A DNA stretch of 13,858 bases from contig CAAHEJ010000001.1 in the NCBI GenBank assembly GCA_900772495.1, forward strand, positions 1-13,858, given 5' to 3'. Origin of the DNA: an uncultured Campylobacter sp. (GTDB lineage: Bacteria > Campylobacterota > Campylobacteria > Campylobacterales > Campylobacteraceae). Shown here in pieces: positions 7,318-13,484 of this stretch (the stretch's first letter is position 1; the number at the start of each line of letters is the position of its first letter). Both the position numbers and the translations under genes were made by a program. The notes below the pieces were generated by a model that was not told where the DNA came from, ran no database searches, and saw only the letters and a list, made by a program, of their open reading frames with translations.

Positions 7318-8712
7318 TTAATATACATATACATTGTCCCCATCCCATTTTTCATAGCTTTTGTTTTTTAAATCAGTGCAAGCTTGATTTGACTTATCTA
7401 AATTGCAGGCTTTTTGCAGTAGTTCTTTGATTTGCGCCCTTTGTTTCGCCACAGCTTGGACTTGATTTTCATCATTAGAGAATTCTATAAATTCACCATC
7501 TCCCCAATCACAAATTTTAGAACCTAGTTGTTGAGCTCTTTCATAAAGTGCTTTTGCTTCATATTGATTTGCTTTTGTGAGATAATACTGAGCTAGATTT
7601 AAATTTTGCCTTGTGCTTTTGCCCTGTGTGTAGTCATTTGCAAGTATATAGCAGGATTTAAAGTCTTTAAAATCATTGCAACCTATACTTGCAAGTAAAA
7701 CGGCTTTGGTGTAGTCTTGTTCGTGTTTGATATAAGTTTTTTTTTCGATAAATTTATCTTCTTCAATGATATAACCATCTTCTTCAATGATATAACCATT
7801 ATAATACCCCTCAGCTTCTTGGTAATATGCCGATAATATGTATATTTCATCACCTTCATATCTCCCCCGAAAAGCCTTTGCCCACCATTTCCTTGCTTCA
7901 GAGAAATTTTTTCCTAGATAATATATATTCCCAAGTTGTTTACAACCAAAATGTGTTATTTGTGCATCATCTATCGTATAACCTCCTCTACCATAACCTC
8001 TATATCCACGCCCACCAAAGCTTTCATTGCTCGGATTTTCGCAAGCTTTTTGATAAAGGTTTTTTGCTTTGTTTAAATCCTGTTTTACCCCTTTACCTTG
8101 CGCGTAAATATCCCCAAGTATTTCACAAGCTTGTCCGATAGGCTCGTCTTTTTCACAAGCAATTTCAGCGAGTAGTCTTGCTTTGGTATAGTCTGGTTTT
8201 ATTTCTAGGTTTCTTACTTCGTAATTTTCGGTTTTTTCTCCTAAATAAGAAAGTATAGTGTCATAAAATCCATTATCCCATCCACTTATGAAAACATGAC
8301 CAAACCAAAATGTTTTATTCAAAGCCTCAGTCCAATACTTTTTTGCCAAAGGGATATTTTTTTTTACCCCCACTTCTTTGTTGCTCTCATAATATATATC
8401 GCCAACTTGCATACAAATTTCCATTTTACTTTCATCAAAATAATCATACCCATCATTACTGCAAGCCTTATCGAAATGCCACATAGCGCTGTGGGCGTTG
8501 CAATTTTGACGAAAATCCTTAAAAGCTGAGTTATAATCATCAGGCGTTTGTTTTTCGCACGCTTTTTTATAGTAAATTTCAGCTTGTTTATACTTTTTGG
8601 CTAAAAAAGCTTCATTGCCTTTTTGAAGATAGTCGCGGTAGCTTTCGCCTTTTTCATCCGCCATTCCTACACCAAAGGCTAGCATAAGCACTAATATAAT
8701 CTTTTTCATCAT
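7318..8712 (-). CDS. Secreted Sel1-like repeat (Hcp-related) protein, 464 aa
   Basis: An exported repeat protein with a signal peptide (MMKKIILVLMLAFGVGMA, cut after Ala18). Sel1/TPR-like units are visible, for example QACEILGDIYAQGKGVKQD (195-213) and CKQLGNIYYLGKN (257-269), several carrying the cysteines typical of Helicobacter cysteine-rich proteins (pairs 186/196, 224/257, 345/354, 436/445). There are 13 cysteines, so at least one is unpaired. A Gly/Arg/Tyr-rich insert (233-245) splits one unit, and a duplicated GYIIEED (306-312, 313-319) lies in another loop. Such proteins act in protein binding or host interaction, but the role here is unknown. By eye the gene is clearly more A/T-rich than its neighbours, which may mean separate acquisition. 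It carries two A9 runs on the coding strand (+ strand T9 at 7737-7745 and 8357-8365). The ribosome binding site AAGGGGGAG directly precedes two adjacent ATGs (8712 and 8709); either could be the start. Confidence 0.8.
   Translation of the reverse strand: MMKKIILVLMLAFGVGMADEKGESYRDYLQKGNEAFLAKKYKQAEIYYKKACEKQTPDDYNSAFKDFRQNCNAHSAMWHFDKACSNDGYDYFDESKMEICMQVGDIYYESNKEVGVKKNIPLAKKYWTEALNKTFWFGHVFISGWDNGFYDTILSYLGEKTENYEVRNLEIKPDYTKARLLAEIACEKDEPIGQACEILGDIYAQGKGVKQDLNKAKNLYQKACENPSNESFGGRGYRGYGRGGYTIDDAQITHFGCKQLGNIYYLGKNFSEARKWWAKAFRGRYEGDEIYILSAYYQEAEGYYNGYIIEEDGYIIEEDKFIEKKTYIKHEQDYTKAVLLASIGCNDFKDFKSCYILANDYTQGKSTRQNLNLAQYYLTKANQYEAKALYERAQQLGSKICDWGDGEFIEFSNDENQVQAVAKQRAQIKELLQKACNLDKSNQACTDLKNKSYEKWDGDNVYVY
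7757..7798. repeat. In-frame 21-bp tandem repeat, two identical copies
   Basis: Two identical 21-base copies (7757-7777 and 7778-7798) lie inside the 464-residue Sel1-like gene. They encode GYIIEED twice. Because the unit is a multiple of three, a change in copy number would lengthen or shorten the loop without breaking the frame. The perfect identity suggests a recent duplication or an unstable minisatellite. Confidence 0.9.
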
Positions 8713-8720
8713 CTCCCCCT

Positions 8721-9491
8721 TTAAAATGAAAAATCAAAGTCAAATGGGTGCTGTTTGACACCCTCTTCGTTAAGCTTCCTGAACGCATCACAACCTTTTT
8801 GAGAGCGCATAGAGCAAGCCTTGCTAAAATACTTTTTCGCACTTGCGCGGCTTTGCTTTGTGCCTTTGCCCTCATCGTATAAAACGCCCAGCAAGTAACA
8901 ACCCTGTGCGCTATCCTTACCCTCGCAAGCTTTTTGCACAGCGTTAAAGGCTTCAAAAAAGTCTTGTTTTACCCCTTTGCCATAATAATACAAAACGCCT
9001 ATGCGAGCGCAACTTTCGGCGTGATTTAAGCGACAAGCCTTATCATAATACTTCTTTGCCGCGCTTAAATTCGTCTTTTCAGCGTTTTCGTAGTGAAAGC
9101 CTAGATAATAACACCCCGCTGAGTAGCCTAGCTCGCAAGATTTTTCATAAGCTTTGTTTGAAAGGGCTAAATTCTCATCAACCCCACGCCCATAATAATA
9201 CAAAGTGCCTAAATTCGAGCAAGCGAATTTGTCGTTAAGCTCGCAGGCTTTTTGGTAAAAGCTTGCTGCTTCTTTAAATGCACCTGTGTTCTCGTAAATA
9301 ATGCCTATGGTGTTGCAATCGCTCTTATCGCAGGCTTTTAAATTCGGCAAGCCGTTGTCGATGAGCCTTTGACACGCATTTTCATCGCTGTTAAAGCAGA
9401 GCCTAAACAGGTCGTTCCATTGCTCGCTGCTTAATCTCTCGGCATTTGCGCTCATAAAAGCGAGCAAAATAGCGAAAAATAGTCTTTTCAC
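8721..9491 (-). CDS. Secreted cysteine-rich Sel1-like (Hcp-like) protein, 256 aa
   Basis: A periplasmic or secreted helical-repeat protein. Signal peptide MKRLFFAILLAFMSANA is followed by Glu18. About six Sel1-like units follow, each with the pattern YYxKACELn...C.nLG.LYYyGkGV. Fourteen cysteines fall in seven pairs: 32/40, 54/59, 83/91, 119/127, 153/161, 189/198 and 226/234. The spacing is mostly eight residues, as in Helicobacter Hcp proteins, where each repeat is closed by a disulfide. Folding would therefore need a periplasmic Dsb system. Hcp proteins have been linked to beta-lactam binding and immune recognition; nothing here shows which applies. It ends in an alternating aromatic tail, DFDFSF. 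The start is GTG 9491 with AAGGAG five bases upstream. First gene of the three-gene operon, eight bases before the next, driven by the G-tract promoter. Confidence 0.88.
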   Translation of the reverse strand: MKRLFFAILLAFMSANAERLSSEQWNDLFRLCFNSDENACQRLIDNGLPNLKACDKSDCNTIGIIYENTGAFKEAASFYQKACELNDKFACSNLGTLYYYGRGVDENLALSNKAYEKSCELGYSAGCYYLGFHYENAEKTNLSAAKKYYDKACRLNHAESCARIGVLYYYGKGVKQDFFEAFNAVQKACEGKDSAQGCYLLGVLYDEGKGTKQSRASAKKYFSKACSMRSQKGCDAFRKLNEEGVKQHPFDFDFSF

Positions 9492-9542
9492 ACTATCTCC
9501 TTTAAAAATGTCATTTTTTTAAAAATGTGTTTAAAAAGGCTT

Positions 9543-9574
9543 ATTATACCAAAAGCCCCCCCCCCAACTGTCAA
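9543..9574 (-). promoter_or_regulatory. Promoter of the Sel1/lipoprotein operon with a poly-G spacer
   Basis: On the minus strand there is a perfect -35 TTGACA (9574-9569), a 20-base spacer and a perfect -10 TATAAT (9548-9543) preceded by TGG, an extended -10. The spacer reads GTT, ten G, CTTTTGG. Transcription would start near 9536, about 45 bases before the GTG start of the first Sel1-like gene. Three fewer G would give the standard 17-base spacer. The two perfect boxes in this arrangement are seen directly; the switching behaviour is inferred. Confidence 0.85.
9556..9565. repeat. C10/G10 homopolymeric tract, candidate phase-variation site
   Basis: Ten consecutive C on the plus strand (G on the minus strand). 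Runs of eight or more G/C are the usual contingency loci of Campylobacter and change length by slipped-strand mispairing. This one lies between the -35 and -10 boxes of the envelope-protein operon rather than inside a coding region. Confidence 0.9.
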
Positions 9575-9798
9575 TAGTTTTGAGCTTAAATTTTGAAAAA
9601 ATTTTAAAATTCGTGTGAAAATTTGAAAAAAATTTTGCCCACAATGACACCGTGCCTATTTGATAAGCGTGAAAATATAAAAATTTATCAATATGGCTTT
9701 ATGAATTATTTAAAATATCATTGCAAGATGTGTCAGTGCTACGCACCAAATCAAAATTTTCTTAAATTGAGATAATTTTTTGTGTTGTTGAAATAATT

Positions 9799-9807
9799 TG
9801 ATATAAT
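9799..9807 (+). promoter_or_regulatory. Extended -10 promoter of nadK, leaderless arrangement
   Basis: TGA-TATAAT is a perfect extended -10 box. Its last base is 9807, so the usual start point seven bases on is 9814, the A of the nadK ATG. No -35 box or Shine-Dalgarno sequence is seen between the promoter and the ATG. Confidence 0.75.
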
Positions 9808-9813
9808 TTTGCA

Positions 9814-10674
9814 ATGAAAAAAAAGTTAGATTATCAAAATGTTAGTAAAATCGGGCTTGTGGCGCGTTTAAATACAGATTTAAAAAGCGAGATTTTGACG
9901 CTTAAAAAAATCTTTGACGAGCGGGGGATTGAACTTTTGCTTGATAAAGAATGCGCTAAAAATGTGAATTTGCAAGGCTATGAGCGCGATGAGTTGTTTG
10001 AGAAAAGCGATTTTATCATCGCTCTTGGCGGTGATGGCACGCTCATATCGCTGTGCCGCAAGGCTTGCGAGTATGACAAGGCTCTTTTAGGCATACACGC
10101 TGGGCGGCTTGGCTTTTTGACAGATTTCACAGCAAAGCAAGCGCAAGGGTTTTTTGATGAATTTTTTGCGGGCAAATTCCGTGTAGATGAGCCTTTTTTG
10201 CTTGACATTATCTTGCAAACCCCCAAAGGACAGGTGTTTAACAAGACAGCATTTAACGACATAGTCTTTTCGCGCACGCAAAAAAACTCTATGGCGCACA
10301 TAGAAGTGCTGCGAAATGGCAAAATCTTCAACGAATACTACGGAGACGGGCTTATAGTAGCCACGCCAGCAGGCTCAACAGCGTATAATCTAAGCGCAAA
10401 TGGTCCTATCATCTACACTTTGGCGGAGGTGTTTTTACTCACGCCTGTTTGCTCACACTCACTCACGCAACGCCCCATCGTGCTGCCAAAGGGCTTTGAG
10501 CTTGAAGTTAGGGCAAAAGAGTGCGCTTTTTTTATAGACGGGCAAGAGTGCTTTGAGACAAAGGATTATACAAACATTAAAATTCGGCTTAGCGATAAAA
10601 AAGTAAAGCTTTTGCACCCTAAAAATAGGGATTATTTTCAAATTTTAAAAGAAAAGTTGGGTTGGGGAAATTGA
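9814..10674 (+). CDS. nadK: NAD kinase
   Basis: ATP-dependent NAD kinase that makes NADP+, 286 residues, cytoplasmic. The family motif GGDGT is at 72-76, with Asp74 as the catalytic base. The second conserved block FNDIV (147-151) and the substrate loop DGLIVATPAGSTAYNLSANGP (178-198) follow. The C-terminal part ends HPKNRDYFQILKEKLGWGN, as in Campylobacter relatives I recall. The ATG lies only six bases after a perfect -10 box and has no ribosome binding site, so the mRNA is probably leaderless. Codons 2-4 contain an A8 run, a possible slippage point. The stop overlaps the recN start by one base (TGATG), so the two are probably cotranscribed and coupled. Confidence 0.97.
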   Translation: MKKKLDYQNVSKIGLVARLNTDLKSEILTLKKIFDERGIELLLDKECAKNVNLQGYERDELFEKSDFIIALGGDGTLISLCRKACEYDKALLGIHAGRLGFLTDFTAKQAQGFFDEFFAGKFRVDEPFLLDIILQTPKGQVFNKTAFNDIVFSRTQKNSMAHIEVLRNGKIFNEYYGDGLIVATPAGSTAYNLSANGPIIYTLAEVFLLTPVCSHSLTQRPIVLPKGFELEVRAKECAFFIDGQECFETKDYTNIKIRLSDKKVKLLHPKNRDYFQILKEKLGWGN

Positions 10675-12206
10675 TGATTTATGAAGTTTTGATGAGGGAA
10701 AATATCAGCTTTAAAAGTGCTGAACTATCCATAAACAAGGGGCTTACGGTTTTTACAGGTTTAAGCGGAGCTGGTAAATCCATACTCTTTAAGGGGATTT
10801 TAAGCGCCTTTGCCCTTGTGGAAAGTGAAGCAAAATTTGTGGAGTTAAAACTTGATGATGAGCTGAATTTAAGTGAGTTTGGCATTGAGGGCGATGAGGA
10901 AAATAGCTTTAAAATGCTTAAAGACAAAAGCGCAAAATACTTCATCAACAACCAAAGCATTGCTAAAAAGCCTTTATCGGCGTTAAGTAAGGGCTTTGTC
11001 AAGTATCTTTCGGCAAAAGACAGCAGTGAATTCAACAACGAACGCTTTTTAGCCCTGCTTGACGCGCTTGAAAGTAAAAAAGATGCGAAATTTAGCGAAT
11101 TTAAGGCAAATTTTGCGAATTTATACAAGGAATTTGCCCTTGCGAGCGAGGAACTAGCGAAGATTGAAAGCGAGGAAAAGCGTATTGAGGAGCTTAAAGA
11201 GCTTGCTAGCTTGCAAATTCAAAAGATAGAGAGCATTAAACCAAAAATTGGCGAGTATGAAGAGCTTATGGTGCTTAAAAAAAGGCTTTCTAAAAAGGAT
11301 AAGATAGAAGAGGCTTGGAGCAAGGCAAAAGCGGTGTTTGAGCTAGAACCTGTTGTCGTGGAGGCTTTAAATTTAAGCGAGGTTGATGCGAATTTTTTCA
11401 CAGAATGCCTAAACGAACTGCGCGTTGTGGCTGAAAATCAAAATTTTGACGAGTTGGACTTTGATATAGAGGGCGTTTTGGACAGATTAGAAAAGCTCTC
11501 ATCGCTCATTCACCGCTATGAGAGCATAGAAAATGCGCTCAAAACACTTGATGAAAAGAAAAAAGAATTAGAGCATTATCAAAATTTAAGTTTTGAGAAA
11601 AAAGAGCTTGAAAACAAGGTAGTAAAGCTAAATGAACGCTTGCAAGAAAGCGCAAACACACTTACACAAAGGCGTTTGTCGCATTTAAATGAGCTTGAAA
11701 ACTTGCTGAATGCTTACCTTGAAAAGCTTTATATGAAAGATTTGCATTTAAGGCTTGAAAGGGCTGAAATTTCAGCACTAGGACAAGATGAAGTGCAGCT
11801 TGTCATCAGCGATACAGGGCTTAAAAACCTAAGCTCAGGCGAGCTAAACCGCTTGCGCCTTGCTTTCATCGCCACGCAGTGCTTTGTGCTGAATTCTGGC
11901 AAGGGCATTATCTTTTTGGACGAAATCGATGCGAATTTAAGTGGCAAGGAAGCGATGAGCATAGCCAAAGTGCTTATGGAGCTTTCAAATTTTTATCAAA
12001 TCTTTGCTATATCGCACTTGCCACAGCTTTCATCAACAGCGCACAATCACTTTTTAGTGGAGAAAAAAGACGGGCAAAGTTTTGTGAAAAAGTTGCGTGA
12101 TGATGAGCGCATAAACGAGCTGGCGCGAATGGTAAGTGGCGAGGAAATCACGGCTGAGGCGATAGAATTTGCAAAAACTTTGTTGGTTAAGCAAAATGAA
12201 AATTAA
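10674..12206 (+). CDS. recN: DNA repair ATPase RecN (SMC-like), divergent
   Basis: A 510-residue SMC-like ATPase that acts at double-strand breaks during recombinational repair. Walker A is GLSGAGKS (29-36), a long coiled coil covers about 135-350, the ABC signature is LSSGE (386-390), Walker B is IIFLDEID (412-419) and the H-loop is SHLPQ (447-451). It is shorter than E. coli RecN (553) but similar in length to the C. jejuni protein as I recall. The usual QHEHQ-type motif after the first nucleotide-binding half is replaced by YLSAKDSSEFNNE, so the N-terminal half is diverged. I start it at ATG 10674, which overlaps the nadK stop and has GGGGA six bases upstream, rather than at a TTG 12 bases earlier. 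Confidence 0.93.
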   Translation: MIYEVLMRENISFKSAELSINKGLTVFTGLSGAGKSILFKGILSAFALVESEAKFVELKLDDELNLSEFGIEGDEENSFKMLKDKSAKYFINNQSIAKKPLSALSKGFVKYLSAKDSSEFNNERFLALLDALESKKDAKFSEFKANFANLYKEFALASEELAKIESEEKRIEELKELASLQIQKIESIKPKIGEYEELMVLKKRLSKKDKIEEAWSKAKAVFELEPVVVEALNLSEVDANFFTECLNELRVVAENQNFDELDFDIEGVLDRLEKLSSLIHRYESIENALKTLDEKKKELEHYQNLSFEKKELENKVVKLNERLQESANTLTQRRLSHLNELENLLNAYLEKLYMKDLHLRLERAEISALGQDEVQLVISDTGLKNLSSGELNRLRLAFIATQCFVLNSGKGIIFLDEIDANLSGKEAMSIAKVLMELSNFYQIFAISHLPQLSSTAHNHFLVEKKDGQSFVKKLRDDERINELARMVSGEEITAEAIEFAKTLLVKQNEN

Positions 12207-12209
12207 AAA

Positions 12210-12218
12210 TGCTACAAT
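12210..12218 (+). promoter_or_regulatory. Extended -10 promoter of the cbrR-like gene
   Basis: TGC-TACAAT (one mismatch to TATAAT) lies four to twelve bases after the recN stop. Start of transcription would be near 12225, about 21 bases before the ATG. The regulator can therefore be transcribed apart from nadK-recN. Confidence 0.5.
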
Positions 12219-12245
12219 AGCTAAATTTTAATGTAAAGATGAGTG

Positions 12246-13484
12246 ATGAAAAAAATTTTGATTGCTGATAATGACGAAATGCTGATGAAATTGCTTGCTA
12301 AAAAGATTTCTAAATCTTTGGGCTTTGAGGTAGATACTACTTCGAGTGCGGCGGACATAAGGGCTTTGGCGAGCGATGATTATCTGCTTTGCTTTGCTGA
12401 GTCAAATTTTACAAGCCAAAATGGCGATTTGCTGGACTTTCTTTTGAGTCAAAATTTCCGTGTGGTGCTTGTGAGCGCAAACAATGACAAAAATTTCAAG
12501 CAAGAGTGCCTAAAAAAGAACATTTTAGCCTTTTTACACAAAGAAAACGCCCTTTGTGTCGAGCAAATGCTTTCGCTGATAAAAAATGTCAGCGCTCACC
12601 AAAACGAAAAGCTGATTTTAGCGATGAGCAAGCTCAATGAACGCAACGAGCTTAAAAAAATGCTGAATTTATGGGGCTTTAAAGTGCTTGCAGCAGCGCA
12701 CGGCGAGGAAGCGTTGAGCTATTTGGCTGATAATGTCGATACAAGGCTCATCGTTTGCGATGCGAAAATGCCCGTGATTGATGCTTTTGCCTTAATGAGT
12801 GAGGTTAGAGAAAATTATGCCGAGTCAAATATCGATTTTATCGTGCTTAACGAAAAAGACGAAAGCGTAGAGGCTGAATTTTTAAACGCTAATGCAAGCG
12901 AAGTGCTGACAAAGCCCTTTGGTAAAGAGCTTTTTAACGCGAGATTAGAGAAATTTTTTAAGGCAAAAGAGCAACAAAAACTTGTGGAAATTTTTGCTGA
13001 TTTTGAGCCAAAAACGGGCGCGAAAACCACACTTGCGCTTAAAAATGACTTTGATGATTATTTAAGAGAGATTAAAAATTTGGGTGAGGAATTCGCCTTT
13101 GCATTAGCGGAGATTGATGATTTGCAAGCCTACAAGGACGAATACGGCGCAAGCGTGAGCGATGAGTTGATAAAAAGCGTGGTAAAAGCGGCGCGCGATG
13201 AGTGCTTGGGTAAGGACATAGTAGGACACATAAGTTTTGAACGCATTTGCATAGTGCTTAAAAGCCGCTCACAAGAGCTAGCGATGAGAGTTTTAAACAC
13301 CATTTGCGAAAATATCAAGGCTAGAAGCGTTTTAGTTTCGCTTGATGAAGTATTTTTCAGCGTTTGTATGGGTGTGAGCTTTGGCAAGAGTCAAAATAGC
13401 TTTAACGAGCTAAACAAAAAGGCTGAAAATGCCCTAAAAATAGCGCAAACAAGCGGCAAAGATAGGATAGAGCTATGTTTGTAG
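12246..13484 (+). CDS. cbrR: Double-receiver response regulator with degenerate GGDEF domain, CbrR-like
   Basis: A 412-residue cytoplasmic regulator. Receiver 1 (about 1-115) keeps part of the acidic pocket (Asp8, Asn9, Asp10) but has Glu52 where the phosphorylated Asp is expected (ESNFTSQNGDLLDFL). Receiver 2 (about 120-240) has an Asp acceptor (Asp172 in VCDAKMP) and Lys223 in TKPF, but its acidic pair is replaced by AMSKL (126-130). A GGDEF-type domain (about 280-412) has the first metal acid region (EIDDLQAYKDEYG) but reads ISFER (329-333) instead of GGDEF, so cyclase activity is unlikely. The layout and the place between recN and tatD match C. jejuni Cj0643, CbrR, known for bile-salt (deoxycholate) resistance and chick colonisation. 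The start is ATG 12246 or the adjacent GTG 12243. The last ten bases overlap tatD. Confidence 0.88.
   Translation: MKKILIADNDEMLMKLLAKKISKSLGFEVDTTSSAADIRALASDDYLLCFAESNFTSQNGDLLDFLLSQNFRVVLVSANNDKNFKQECLKKNILAFLHKENALCVEQMLSLIKNVSAHQNEKLILAMSKLNERNELKKMLNLWGFKVLAAAHGEEALSYLADNVDTRLIVCDAKMPVIDAFALMSEVRENYAESNIDFIVLNEKDESVEAEFLNANASEVLTKPFGKELFNARLEKFFKAKEQQKLVEIFADFEPKTGAKTTLALKNDFDDYLREIKNLGEEFAFALAEIDDLQAYKDEYGASVSDELIKSVVKAARDECLGKDIVGHISFERICIVLKSRSQELAMRVLNTICENIKARSVLVSLDEVFFSVCMGVSFGKSQNSFNELNKKAENALKIAQTSGKDRIELCL

Larger units (their letters stand above)
9492..9813. other. Divergent control region between the Sel1 operon and nadK
   Basis: This 322-base region has no gene I can support. 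From left to right it holds the leader of the Sel1-like operon with two copies of TTTAAAAATG (9501-9510, 9518-9527), the G10-spacer promoter (9543-9574), A/T-rich sequence with AAATTCGTGTGAAAATT, a CAATGACA block (9642-9649), an inverted repeat TTGATAA/TTATCAA (9660-9666, 9685-9691), a TCATTGCAAG block followed by a GTGC-TAC-GCAC hairpin (9736-9746), and the nadK promoter. Several of these pieces also occur in the ppa-lon spacer, which suggests decayed intergenic repeats. Confidence 0.6.

Noticed and set aside
7317..7355. An upstream start at 7355 for the lipoprotein gene.
   Set aside because: It would put 13 residues before a complete lipoprotein signal peptide and overlap the upstream gene; ATG 7316 is more natural, though ATGs near 7325-7334 remain possible.
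9701..9775. A 24-codon rightward frame with three clustered Cys (YHCKMCQCYAP) upstream of nadK.
   Set aside because: It has no ribosome binding site or promoter of its own and overlaps the repeat-like TCATTGCAAG/hairpin block, so it is probably chance.
10662..10673. A TTG at 10662 as the recN start.
   Set aside because: The ATG at 10674 overlaps the nadK stop and has GGGGA at the right distance.
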